Below, piece after piece: positions 6,441-13,705 of a stretch of DNA of 16,992 nt; the stretch's first letter is position 1, and every line of letters starts with the position of its first letter. The notes under the pieces are model-generated. The model worked only from the letters and a program-made list of their open reading frames with translations, was not told the origin of the DNA and did no database searches. The stretch lies in contig JAUYDN010000080.1 of the NCBI GenBank assembly GCA_030691775.1, forward strand, positions 1 to 16,992, written 5' to 3'. The translations under genes and the position numbers were made by a program. Origin of the DNA: Dehalococcoidia bacterium. GTDB taxonomy: Bacteria > Chloroflexota > Dehalococcoidia > Dehalococcoidales > Fen-1064.

Positions 6441-7850
6441 TCAGTCTCGTGAGAGAGGAAGAGCCACGTAAAAGGTCGCCCCTTTACCGGGTTCGCTTTC
6501 CACCCAGACTTTGCCGTGATGCGCTTCTACCATTTGCTTGACGATTGCCAGCCCTAAACCAGCGCCGCCTTCGCTCCGGGCGCGTGATGACTCCACCCGG
6601 TAGAATCGCTCGAATATATATGCTAGATTTTCCGGGGCGATGCCTTCTCCGGTATCCGCAATAGATATGACAAGCGATGCTTTTGAAACACCACGTTCAG
6701 GTACTGTCGCCGGACGCAACGCGGTGGAGATACTACCCCCCGCCGGCGTGTGGCGGAGCGCATTCGTGAGTAAATTAGCCAGCACCTGCTCGATACGAGT
6801 GGGGTCGATGGTGACACGGGGTATATCGGCAGGAGTATCCAGCCTCATCGAGATGTCCTTTTCCCGGGCTTTCACCTCGAACTGTGTCACTTTGCGGCGT
6901 ACCAGGTCCGCGAGGTCGGTGGAGGTGAGTTCCAGCTTGAGCTGACCCGATTCGGCGAGTGAGAGGTCGCGCAGGTCACTGACGAGCCGGGTGAGGTGTG
7001 CCGTCTGTTCTTTGATAGTGCCGAGCCTTTCCGGTTCGGGTTTGAATACGCCGTCTATAATTCCGTCTACCGTGCCCTCGATAATCGTGAGAGGTGTGCG
7101 TAGCTCGTGAGCGACATCGGCAATTAACCGCCGCCGGGCTTGCTCGCTCCTGTCCAGGCTATCCGCCATCGCGTTGAAAGACTGCGCCAGCTCACCGATT
7201 TCGTCCCTGGCTTTTATCTTAACCCGGTAGCCGAGGTTTCCCCGGGCTATCTGGACCGCTCCGTCTATCAAAGCCCGGACCGGATGGATAATCTGCCTTG
7301 TCAGCAGGAAACCGGCCACCAGCGCCACCGCCGCCGCGATTATACCAGTAATCCACAGCGAGCGGTTTACATCATCCAGGAAATTCCGGCTGGCTGTGTC
7401 CAGTGCGGGAGCCAACATGCCGCTCCCACCCATCATCCCTCTGCCCATCATTCCCATCATGGAGGAAAAAATGTAAAGCTCACCCACCTGTTTTCCCGAT
7501 GCTACGATGGATGAGCCACCGCTGAGCCCGAGCTGTCGTGCCGACCTGCCCACCCACTCCCGTGCCGAATCACCGACCACGGTCCCGGAAGCGTTGGTCA
7601 CCACTACACGGTCTCCGTCCAATACCGGTAGCTGAGAGAGATAGTCCTGCACACCCGTCCAGTTTTGTTTCTGCGCATAGAACTGTCCCAGGCTGGTGGC
7701 TACACTGCCGGTGTACATCATGTTGCCACCGACGAGGAACTGCTGGAACTCGCGGGCGGTATTGATGTTGACGAGTACCACCGTTAGCCCCACGGAAAGA
7801 ACGACAATCAGGAGTAGTGTGACGCCCAGTTTGTATGTCAGGCTACGCAT
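6441..7850 (-). CDS. HAMP-domain sensor histidine kinase with Met-rich sensor segment
   Basis: Membrane sensor kinase of 469 residues. A first membrane helix (7-28), an extracytoplasmic sensor region (29-163) and a second helix (165-185) are followed by a HAMP linker (184-237). The HisKA domain has the H-box RRLIADVAHELRTPL with His248. The HATPase_c domain has the N-box (Asn359, Asn363), G1 DTGEGI (399-404), F-box IFERFYR (412-418) and G2 GGAGLGL (428-434). All catalytic boxes are intact. The sensor region carries an unusual low-complexity run, MMGMMGRGMMGG (131-142, about 7425-7460), like the tail of the secreted protein at 8658-9245. The ATG overlaps the end of the regulator gene by 8 bases, with its ribosome site GGAGG (7857-7861) inside that gene, so the pair is translationally coupled. 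Copper, silver or redox stress is a plausible signal, by inference. Confidence 0.9.
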   Translation of the reverse strand: MRSLTYKLGVTLLLIVVLSVGLTVVLVNINTAREFQQFLVGGNMMYTGSVATSLGQFYAQKQNWTGVQDYLSQLPVLDGDRVVVTNASGTVVGDSAREWVGRSARQLGLSGGSSIVASGKQVGELYIFSSMMGMMGRGMMGGSGMLAPALDTASRNFLDDVNRSLWITGIIAAAVALVAGFLLTRQIIHPVRALIDGAVQIARGNLGYRVKIKARDEIGELAQSFNAMADSLDRSEQARRRLIADVAHELRTPLTIIEGTVDGIIDGVFKPEPERLGTIKEQTAHLTRLVSDLRDLSLAESGQLKLELTSTDLADLVRRKVTQFEVKAREKDISMRLDTPADIPRVTIDPTRIEQVLANLLTNALRHTPAGGSISTALRPATVPERGVSKASLVISIADTGEGIAPENLAYIFERFYRVESSRARSEGGAGLGLAIVKQMVEAHHGKVWVESEPGKGATFYVALPLSRD

Positions 7851-8535
7851 CCGGCGCCTCCAGCTTGTAACCGGTCCCGTAAACGGTCAGGATGTACCGC
7901 GGATGGTCCGGGTCGGGTTCGATTTTCTTCCGCAGGTTTTTGATATGGGAATCGATGGTACGTTCGTAGCCTTCGTATGCTTCACCCTGTATCATGTCCA
8001 GTAACTGCATCCGGGTGAATACCCTGCCGGGGCTTTCCGCGAGCGCGCGTAACAGGTCAAACTCGGTAGAGGTCAGTTCGATGTTCTTCGCGGCACGCCG
8101 CACGGTACGACGCTCCACGTCAATCCGCAGGTCGCCGGCTTCCAGGATGCGCGGTGTCACTTTGCTTCCTTCGTACCGCCGGAGTACCGCCCGCACCCGC
8201 GATACGAGCTCTTTAGGGTCGAAGGGCTTGGTCATGTAGTCGTCCGCCCCCAGCTCCAGCCCGATGATTTTATCGGTGGTATCGTCACGGGCGGTGAGCA
8301 TGATGATGGGTGTGTCGATTTCCTTGCGCAGGATGCGGCAGATGTCCCAGCCGCTTATTCCCGGCAACATCAGGTCGAGGACAATAAGGTCGGGCGCCTC
8401 TTTGCGGGCAAGCTCGAGGGTTTTCTCACCGTCGTGTGCGGTAATGACCTTATAGCCTTCTTTTTCCAGGTAAGCCTGCACGATTTCGACGATTCTCTTT
8501 TCGTCATCGACTACCAGTATCGTTTTTGCCGACAA
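7843..8535 (-). CDS. OmpR/PhoB-family response regulator
   Basis: Transcription regulator of 230 residues, partner of the overlapping kinase. The receiver domain (4-118) has the acidic pair Asp10/Asp11 (VVDDE), the phospho-acceptor Asp54 (VLDLMLPG), Thr81 (MLTARDD) and Lys103 (TKPFDP), all intact. The winged-helix DNA-binding domain (~130-227) contains ELTSTEFDLLRALAESPGRV, the recognition helix region RTIDSHIKNLRKKIEPDP and the wing YILTVYGTGYKL. TTG at 8535 is chosen as the start because GGAGA lies 7 bases upstream and the product then begins MSAKTILVVDDE, normal for the family. Another TTG at 8562 would add nine residues but has no visible ribosome site. It follows the Met-rich protein gene on the same strand with a perfect hairpin between them. 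Confidence 0.9.
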   Translation of the reverse strand: MSAKTILVVDDEKRIVEIVQAYLEKEGYKVITAHDGEKTLELARKEAPDLIVLDLMLPGISGWDICRILRKEIDTPIIMLTARDDTTDKIIGLELGADDYMTKPFDPKELVSRVRAVLRRYEGSKVTPRILEAGDLRIDVERRTVRRAAKNIELTSTEFDLLRALAESPGRVFTRMQLLDMIQGEAYEGYERTIDSHIKNLRKKIEPDPDHPRYILTVYGTGYKLEAPDA

Positions 8536-8601
8536 ACCACTTTCTCCGATAAGTTTTTCCAAATTAATCTTACTCTAGCCGGAATCGTGTGGCAAACAAG
8601 T

Positions 8602-8633
8602 GAGGCAGGCGGAGATGGTGCCCCGCCTGCCTC
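8602..8633 (-). promoter_or_regulatory. Perfect 11-bp hairpin between Met-rich gene and regulator gene
   Basis: GAGGCAGGCGG (8602-8612) is the exact reverse complement of CCGCCTGCCTC (8623-8633), with a 10-base loop. It lies about 25 bases after the stop of the secreted-protein gene in the direction of transcription. On the minus strand it is followed by CACTTGTTTGCC, not a clean T-run, so it is a weak or no intrinsic terminator. It could stabilise the upstream message or partly attenuate read-through, giving much secreted protein and little regulator. Confidence 0.55.
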
Positions 8634-8657
8634 GTTGAGTGTTCACTTCCCGTGGAA

Positions 8658-9245
8658 TTAGTAACTGAAGCCAGTGCCCCGTCCCATCATGCCACGGTTG
8701 CCGCCCATCATGCCGCCGCCGCGGTAACCCTGACCGTTCCAGTTACCCATCATGCCGCCGCCACCCATCATACCGGCGCCACCCATCATACCGGTGCCCG
8801 TACCGATACCGTTGCCACAGTGCGAACCGGTACCAGAAAGCCCTGTATTCGTCTGTTTGATGGCGTTGCGGACGTAGGTCTCCATTTGCTGGAGCATCAG
8901 GTCTGCCTGTGCCTGGGTAATGGTGCCAGCAGTAACCTGCGCCTGCATTGCGGTCTTGTGCGGAATCAGGATGGCATCTACCAGCTGTTGCTCGGTGACG
9001 CCTTTAGCCGTCGCTATCTCCAGCAGGCTCTTGCCGGTTTGCAGTTCCGCCTGGAGCTGTTCCGGGGTAAGACCGAGTAGCTGGCTGACCGTCAGTATAT
9101 CAACCCCACCGCAACCTGCGCCTCCATAAGGTGTGGTAACGGGTGGGTTTACGGGACCGGCGGCAGAGGCTATCCCGGCGATTGATAGCGCCACGAGTCC
9201 AGCCACTCCGATAATAACAACAATCACTTTAACTCTCTTCGACAT
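8658..9245 (-). CDS. Secreted Met/Gly-rich protein, putative metal-binding
   Basis: A 195-residue exported protein. The signal peptide (1-29) ends with an AXA-type site (IASAAG). Residues ~50-130 are helical and contain LGLTPEQLQAELQTGKSLLE and IATAKGVTEQQLVDAI, then a linker-helix AGTITQAQADLMLQQMETYV. This pattern is found in small exported proteins, some annotated as DUF2680-like, of unknown function. Residues 143-195 are low-complexity Gly/Met with five Met-Met-Gly units (Met pairs at 153, 159, 165, 179 and 186) plus Cys143 and His142. Methionine arrays of this type bind Cu(I) or Ag(I) in known periplasmic proteins; binding here is inference. AGGAG lies 7 bases before the ATG. It heads the operon whose kinase has the same motif, so it may be the regulated target or an accessory of the sensor. 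No convincing promoter could be picked upstream. Confidence 0.85.
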   Translation of the reverse strand: MSKRVKVIVVIIGVAGLVALSIAGIASAAGPVNPPVTTPYGGAGCGGVDILTVSQLLGLTPEQLQAELQTGKSLLEIATAKGVTEQQLVDAILIPHKTAMQAQVTAGTITQAQADLMLQQMETYVRNAIKQTNTGLSGTGSHCGNGIGTGTGMMGGAGMMGGGGMMGNWNGQGYRGGGMMGGNRGMMGRGTGFSY

Positions 9246-9543
9246 CTTTATTCTCCTTTCTTAAAAGCGTTTTGTTTTTACCTTCTATTCTCATAATAAA
9301 GAGTGATTGTGGAGGAATTATGGAGACCTGTTGGCGTTTTTATGTGTTTTCCAGGGACACACGTTGTGAAGCCGTGTATGACCGGTGTTAGACATTGTAT
9401 TAGCTTAACCAGGTCATTTGTTTTTGCATCATTCTTCCAGCCATAATAAGTTACTTCAGATTCAAAAGACTGTCGCGTGGGATTGTCTTAACGGAGTTCA
9501 ATTTGCATCTGCAGAGTGCTAGAATGGTTAAAGCGATTGGAGA
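9246..9543. other. Divergent intergenic region without a gene
   Basis: This gap separates the minus-strand Met-rich/two-component operon from the plus-strand glycosyltransferase pair and must hold both promoters. On the minus strand it contains the ribosome site of the Met-rich gene (around 9255) and AT-rich stretches such as TTTATTATGAG, but no clear -35/-10 pair. On the plus strand TGCTAGAAT at 9517-9525 is an extended -10 candidate. No open frame with a ribosome site was found. Confidence 0.5.
9517..9525 (+). promoter_or_regulatory. Candidate extended -10 promoter of the mannosylation pair
   Basis: TGCTAGAAT has a 5-of-6 -10 hexamer with the TG extension, in the same form as the hicBA promoter TGCTATAAT. 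The -35 region at 17 bases (9497-9502, TTCAAT) is weak. Transcription would start near 9532, leaving only a short leader before the start codon at 9544 or 9553. Confidence 0.4.
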
Positions 9544-10629
9544 GTGAAGATTTTGACCGAATCCCTTTCCCTGGTAATACCTGTTTTCAATGAGCGGGAG
9601 AATATCATCCCGCTTGTGGAGGCTATCCAACAGGCGCTCTCCGGTGTGGATTATGAAGCCGTGTTTATCGATGACGATAGCAAAGACGGCACCGCGGATA
9701 CCATTCGCGGGCTGGCAGGTCGTTTCCCGGTGCGGGTGGTGGTGAGGAGGGACAAGCGGGGGCTGGCTTCTGCGGTCGTCGATGGCATCGGTTTTGCCGG
9801 AGGTAACATCGTCGGAGTGATGGACGCCGACCTGCAACATCCGCCCGGTGTCCTTCCCGCGTTATATCAAGCAATACAAAAAGGCGCTGAAGTGGCAGTC
9901 GCCAGCCGGTATGTCAAAGGTGGTGGTTGTGAGGGGTGGGGACTCGTGCGCAGGGTTATTTCCAAAGGCGCTGTTTTCATTGCTCACCTTTTTCTGCCGC
10001 AGACCAGAAATGTGCACGACCCGATGTCCGGTTTTTTCATGTTTAGAAAAACAGTGGTGGAGGGTGTGGCATTGACTCCAACCGGCTACAAAATACTCCT
10101 GGAAATCCTGGTCAAGGGGAGGTATCGGCAACTGGTGGAAGTGCCTTACCAGTTCCGCACCCGGGCGAAAGGCGAGAGCAAGCTGGGGGTCAAAACGCAG
10201 TTAGATTATTTAAGACATGTTTACAGCCTGATGGACCGACGGCGTGAGCTGGGCAGGTTTCTCAAGTTCTGCCTGGTAGGTGGGAGCGGGGTGCTGGTCA
10301 ACGTGGGTCTACTGTGGGTGCTCACCGAATACGCCGGGCTTTTTTACCTGTTTTCCTCTGCCATCGCCATCGAGACATCCGTATTATCCAATTACATCTT
10401 CAACGACTTTCTGACTTTCCGTGACCGGCATTCCCGGGGGCAAAAGGACTTCTTTAAGAGGATGCTGAAGTTCAATGCGGTGAGCCTGGTTGGCGTAGGG
10501 CTGAACCTCGCAATACTCTGGTTGCTTACAAGTTTCGCCGGGCTACATTACATAATATCGAACCTGTTCGGCATCGCCGCGGCGACATTCTGGAACTACC
10601 TGGCGAACGTGTTGTGGACATGGCGATAA
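9544..10629 (+). CDS. GT2 polyprenyl-phosphate mannosyltransferase-like enzyme fused to GtrA domain
   Basis: A 361-residue protein of the dolichyl-phosphate-mannose-synthase type, expected to move a sugar from a nucleotide sugar (GDP-mannose in characterised relatives) to polyprenyl phosphate at the inner face of the membrane. The GT2 domain (~7-230) has LSLVIPVFNERENI, IDDDSKDGT (42-50), the metal/nucleotide motif MDADLQHP (93-100) and HDPMSGFFMF (158-167), all typical of DPM1 relatives. Residues ~237-360 are a GtrA-like domain with four membrane helices starting at LGRFLKFCLVGGSGVLVNVG, the arrangement known from archaeal and bacterial DPM1 type III enzymes. The start is uncertain: GTG 9544 has GGAG only one base away, while TTG 9553 has it at 10 bases. 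The stop overlaps the start of the next gene, so the two are coupled. Confidence 0.88.
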   Translation: MKILTESLSLVIPVFNERENIIPLVEAIQQALSGVDYEAVFIDDDSKDGTADTIRGLAGRFPVRVVVRRDKRGLASAVVDGIGFAGGNIVGVMDADLQHPPGVLPALYQAIQKGAEVAVASRYVKGGGCEGWGLVRRVISKGAVFIAHLFLPQTRNVHDPMSGFFMFRKTVVEGVALTPTGYKILLEILVKGRYRQLVEVPYQFRTRAKGESKLGVKTQLDYLRHVYSLMDRRRELGRFLKFCLVGGSGVLVNVGLLWVLTEYAGLFYLFSSAIAIETSVLSNYIFNDFLTFRDRHSRGQKDFFKRMLKFNAVSLVGVGLNLAILWLLTSFAGLHYIISNLFGIAAATFWNYLANVLWTWR

Positions 10630-11819
10630 GAGAGATATTATTCAATCTCGTTAAAAAAGAGTATTTCTGGATTTCCATTCTTACCCTCGTTGTTTTGATT
10701 CTGCATTTTTCCATCATCATGTCCCCACGCGAGCTGATTTTTGACGAGACGTATTACGTTAGAGACGCCCGTAGCCTGGTTGAAGGCACACCGCAAATAC
10801 GCAGTGAGCACCCTCCGCTCAGCCAGCTGCTGATTGCGGGTAGTATGTATGTCTTCGGGGATAACCCGCTCGGATGGAGATTCAATATCGTCATTGCCGG
10901 TGGCGCTAATATCTTCCTGTTTTACCTTATTTGCCGGCGCCTTGCTTTATCCCGTCGGGCTTCGTTTCTTGCCAGCTTCCTGATGGCTTTTGAGACCCTC
11001 ACCTTCGTGCAGTCGAGCGTGGCGATGCAGGATGTCTTCTCCGTCCTTTTTATGTTCCTGGCTTTCTGGCTCTACCTGCGTGGCAACTACATGGTCGCTA
11101 TTGTGGCTGGAGTCCTGGCCACACTTACCAAGTTGAGCGGCGCTTTTACCTTCCCGGTAATCGGACTGCACTGGCTAATCGTCAGGCGTGACCGCCCGGT
11201 ACTTTTCATGTCATATTTCGCCATGGCAATACCGCTATTTTTTGTTTTGCTAACCTTCTTCGATTTTATTATCACGCGGGAGTTTTCCAACCCGCTGACC
11301 CGCATGGATAATATGCTCGCTTTAACACGGAGCGTTACGTGGGTTTACTCGGACCATCCTTCCAAGATGCGGCCCTGGGACTGGCTCATCAAGCTAAAAG
11401 CCCACCCTTATTATTATGACCCGGACTACCTGGCGGTCATCAGTCCCACCCTTTGGGCTTTAGTCCTGCCCGCCCTCGGCTACATGGCAGTTAAGACAGC
11501 ATTTGCGAACGGCGCAACGTTGTTTGCGGTACTGTGGTTTATGGTAACCTATCTCGTCTGGATACCGCTGGTGATGCTGACTAACCGGGTCACCTACCTT
11601 TATTATTTTTACCCGGTGGTTGGCTCAATTTGCATCGCTCTGGGGATGGTGCTTTCCGAACTTTTCAGTCTGTGGCAGGACCGGGCTAAGAGTATCCTCC
11701 TCCGTTTGCCGGTAATCTCTATCTCTTATTTATACCTGGCGGCACACCTGACGAGCTTTGTTTTGCTTTCACCCGTATTTATGCGCTGGCTGGAACCATT
11801 GGGCAGAAGGCTATTGTAG
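10620..11819 (+). CDS. PMT/GT39-type membrane mannosyltransferase
   Basis: A 399-residue polytopic membrane protein of the GT-C fold, related to protein O-mannosyltransferases (PMT family), which use polyprenyl-phosphate-mannose on the outer face of the membrane. After a first helix (~18-34) comes the loop with the catalytic acidic pair Asp42-Glu43 (IFDETYYVRDA) and the SEHPPLSQLLIAG segment (His64-Pro-Pro), both PMT hallmarks. Then follow about nine further hydrophobic helices, with TLTKLSGAFTFPVIGLHWLI in the middle and YYFYPVVGSICIALGMVLSE near the end. ATG 10620 is chosen; GTG 10614 in frame would add two residues. The 10-base overlap with the donor-making enzyme upstream fits donor and acceptor enzymes of one pathway. 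The acceptor (protein or lipid/glycan) is unknown. Confidence 0.85.
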   Translation: MAIREILFNLVKKEYFWISILTLVVLILHFSIIMSPRELIFDETYYVRDARSLVEGTPQIRSEHPPLSQLLIAGSMYVFGDNPLGWRFNIVIAGGANIFLFYLICRRLALSRRASFLASFLMAFETLTFVQSSVAMQDVFSVLFMFLAFWLYLRGNYMVAIVAGVLATLTKLSGAFTFPVIGLHWLIVRRDRPVLFMSYFAMAIPLFFVLLTFFDFIITREFSNPLTRMDNMLALTRSVTWVYSDHPSKMRPWDWLIKLKAHPYYYDPDYLAVISPTLWALVLPALGYMAVKTAFANGATLFAVLWFMVTYLVWIPLVMLTNRVTYLYYFYPVVGSICIALGMVLSELFSLWQDRAKSILLRLPVISISYLYLAAHLTSFVLLSPVFMRWLEPLGRRLL

Positions 11820-11884
11820 TGAAATGGGAGAGAGAAAAAAGTAATCAGTAATCAGTTTTTAGTTCGTGGCTGATAGCTGACGGC

Positions 11885-12080
11885 TAATACAAGCGTCAGA
11901 ATAAATGTTGAGTCATTGTTCAAAACAGCCTGTCTTTGCGAGCCCTTCAACTTCGTTCAGGGTAAACCCAGGCGAAGCAATCTCTGGTTAAAAAAAGGGT
12001 TACATTAAGCGTGAGATTGCCGCGTCGCTCCGCTCCTCGCAAAGACAAATGATGCATCATTATTTAACGCGTTAGTATTA
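11885..12080. mobile_element. MITE-like palindromic element, copy 2 (inverted)
   Basis: Inverted relative of the element at 331-583. Its ends are TAATACAAGC (11885-11894) and GTTAGTATTA (12071-12080), followed inward by matching CAGAATAAATGTTGAG and AACGCGTTAAATAATGATG-type blocks. This copy lacks the 49-base GC-rich module of copy 1 but has another insert at 11944-11975 containing TTCAGGGTAAACCC, which also occurs at 187-200. The flanking 11820-11884 contains AGTAATCAGTAATCAG, a short tandem duplication. The whole 290-base gap between the convergent mannosyltransferase and 3-hydroxyacyl-CoA dehydrogenase genes contains no gene. Confidence 0.65.
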
Positions 12081-12111
12081 GTTACTGAAAACTAAATACT
12101 GTATACTGGCA

Positions 12112-13050
12112 CTAAATCTCCCCGGCTTCCATATCCTGTTTCAGCAGGCGGATAAGCTCGGTGTTCTGGCGGCGGTGAAGCTGTTTGGCGGTATCACCGG
12201 GCCATTCGTAAAAGCCTCTGCCGGTCTCCATACCCAATTCGCCACGCTCGACGTGCTCGGTGATTGGTTTCCAGGGCTCGATGCCATGGCCTTTCGACGC
12301 ATTGTACAAAAAGTCCAGCCCGATGAGGTCGAGCCGCCGGAAATAGCCGGTGTATGCCATGCGCCGCCCAAAGCCGAACTGGATGACATCGTCAATCATC
12401 TCCGGCGTGGCGACGCCGTTATCAACCAGCGATTGTATTTCGCGCCCGATAGCTCCCTGGATGCGGTTGCCGATGAAGGCGGGCACTTCTTTGGGAATCA
12501 AGACTACTTTCTTCCTCAAGCCGCGGAGGAGCTTGACCGTCCTTGCAGTGACTTCCGGGGCAGTTTTTTGCGTGGGAACCACTTCCACCAGTGGGACGAA
12601 CTGGGGTGGCTGGAAATAGTGCGTGGCGATGACCCGTTCCGGGTGTTTAGTGGCAGAAGCGATATCGGTGACACGCAAGCCGGAGGTATTGGTGGCGAGG
12701 ATGGTGGGGGGCGGACAGATTTTATCCAGCTTGCTGAAGACATCCTGTTTCAGTGTCAGCAGTTCCAGAACGGACTCGTGAACAAAGTCTGCGCCTTTAG
12801 CCGCTTCCTCGAGGTTGGTGGTGGGGTGTAGTCGTTTATATGCGGCGTCCGCCTGACGGCTGGTGATGAGTTTCGTTTCCGCCATCAGGTCGAGTGCTTC
12901 TTCAGCCTGTTCCAGGGCACGACGGCTGGTCTCCTTACGGGTGTTATACATGGTCACGCTGTAACCGAACCGGGCAAACTCGGCGGCGACTCCGGCGCCC
13001 ATCAATCCCGCCCCGATAACTGCTACCTGTTTGATTTCTTTTTCAACCAT
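12112..13050 (-). CDS. 3-hydroxyacyl-CoA dehydrogenase
   Basis: NAD-dependent short (non-fused) 3-hydroxyacyl-CoA dehydrogenase of 312 residues, oxidising 3-hydroxyacyl-CoA to 3-ketoacyl-CoA. The start is ATG 13050 (MVEKEIKQVAVIGAGLMG), with GGGAG about 7 bases upstream; a longer in-frame start at 13092 lacks a ribosome site. The Rossmann domain has the GAGLMGAGVA motif (13-22) and Asn121-Thr-Ser123 (ATNTSGL). The catalytic pair is His144 (ATHYFQPPQ, where most relatives have HFFNP) and Glu156 (PLVEVVP), with Asn195 in AFIGNRIQ. The C-terminal helical domain ends with GMETGRGFYEWPG, as in the family. L-gulonate-dehydrogenase/lambda-crystallin-like proteins share this fold, so the exact substrate is open. 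It stands alone on the minus strand between two repeat regions. Confidence 0.9.
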   Translation of the reverse strand: MVEKEIKQVAVIGAGLMGAGVAAEFARFGYSVTMYNTRKETSRRALEQAEEALDLMAETKLITSRQADAAYKRLHPTTNLEEAAKGADFVHESVLELLTLKQDVFSKLDKICPPPTILATNTSGLRVTDIASATKHPERVIATHYFQPPQFVPLVEVVPTQKTAPEVTARTVKLLRGLRKKVVLIPKEVPAFIGNRIQGAIGREIQSLVDNGVATPEMIDDVIQFGFGRRMAYTGYFRRLDLIGLDFLYNASKGHGIEPWKPITEHVERGELGMETGRGFYEWPGDTAKQLHRRQNTELIRLLKQDMEAGEI

Positions 13051-13210
13051 TTGAATCTCCCTTTCAAATTTTTCTGAGTGAAGCCGGTTCACTAATCGTA
13101 CCAGAAACCCCGAATCACAATTACCAGGCTACAATCACTTACCGATGGCCCGCGGCGTCATCCGCGAATGATAAAAATGCAAAGGTTAGATGACAGTACC
13201 CTCGGAGTTT

Positions 13211-13239
13211 TTCTTCCCCTCTCAACGAGAGGGGAAGAA
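13211..13239. repeat. 13-bp perfect hairpin in repeat field
   Basis: TTCTTCCCCTCTC (13211-13223) pairs perfectly with GAGAGGGGAAGAA (13227-13239) around a 3-base loop. It is followed by a CCTGCCC tract and AACTGGCAT at 13284, the same order as at 16-110. It lies in the 655-base gene-free interval 13051-13705. Confidence 0.7.
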
Positions 13240-13320
13240 GCCTGCCCTGAGCTTGCCAATGAGGGGTGAGTCGTTGCGTATAAACTGGCATGAATGATAC
13301 TGTACAGGAACCAGTTTACT

Positions 13321-13368
13321 GGATTCCAGCCGGAGTTTACCCCGTACTCTGATACGGGGCTGGAATCC
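13321..13368. repeat. Nested inverted repeat (GGATTCCAGCC)
   Basis: GGATTCCAGCC (13321-13331) is the reverse complement of GGCTGGAATCC (13358-13368). Inside it, CCCCGTA (13340-13346) pairs with TACGGGG (13353-13359). The inner sequence belongs to the same CCCCGTA...TACGGGG family as the module at 399-447. Confidence 0.65.
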
Positions 13369-13412
13369 TCCATGTCGCTTGCCAGCGACACCACGAAATA
13401 GGAAAATCGGGG

Positions 13413-13592
13413 TTGTCATTCTGGAGCCCTTCATAATCGCTCAGGGTAAACTCAGCGAAGAATCTCAGGGAGGGGTAGGCGACCCCATGATTCAACTCCC
13501 CTCCTCCAGATTCTTCCCTTCGGCTTCGCTCAGGGCAAGCTGTCGTCCTGATAAGGAATAAAGGAATTATCGGGACTCCTCCAGAATGACAA
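13413..13592. repeat. Large palindromic repeat element (TTGTCATTCTGGAG type)
   Basis: The ends, TTGTCATTCTGGAG (13413-13426) and CTCCAGAATGACAA (13579-13592), are perfect 14-base inverted repeats. Inside, GAAGAATCT near 13458 pairs with AGATTCTTC near 13508, and AGGGAGGGG pairs approximately with CCCCTCC. The 180-base unit can therefore fold as one long stem, and it has no coding potential. A related but shorter fragment, TTGTCATCCTGGAGGAGTCC, starts at 16635. The architecture (palindromic, no ORF, exchangeable inner modules) resembles the MITE-like elements, but the end sequences differ. Confidence 0.65.
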
Positions 13593-13705
13593 TAAACGGT
13601 ATTTTCGGGGTAATGACAGGGGCGTTATTGATTGGCTCCTCTCCTATTTTTTAGATAGTATCAAATGACTAATATCTAAAATCCCTGCTTTACTGCCAGT
13701 CGTTG

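Noticed and set aside
6171..6452. Plus-strand frame of 93 codons across the gap before the kinase gene
   Set aside because: There is no ribosome site, the composition is not protein-like, and it contains two similar repeats. The minus strand has the better signals here.
8652..9080. His/Thr/Ala-rich plus-strand frame with repeated THHAA-type units
   Set aside because: The His repeats are the reverse reading of the Met-Met-Gly codons of the secreted protein on the other strand. The minus-strand gene has a ribosome site, signal peptide and operon context.
12175..12831. Long plus-strand frame of 218 codons
   Set aside because: It is antisense to the well-supported 3-hydroxyacyl-CoA dehydrogenase gene, has no ribosome site, and its translation matches no pattern. 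It is explained by the codon bias of the real gene.
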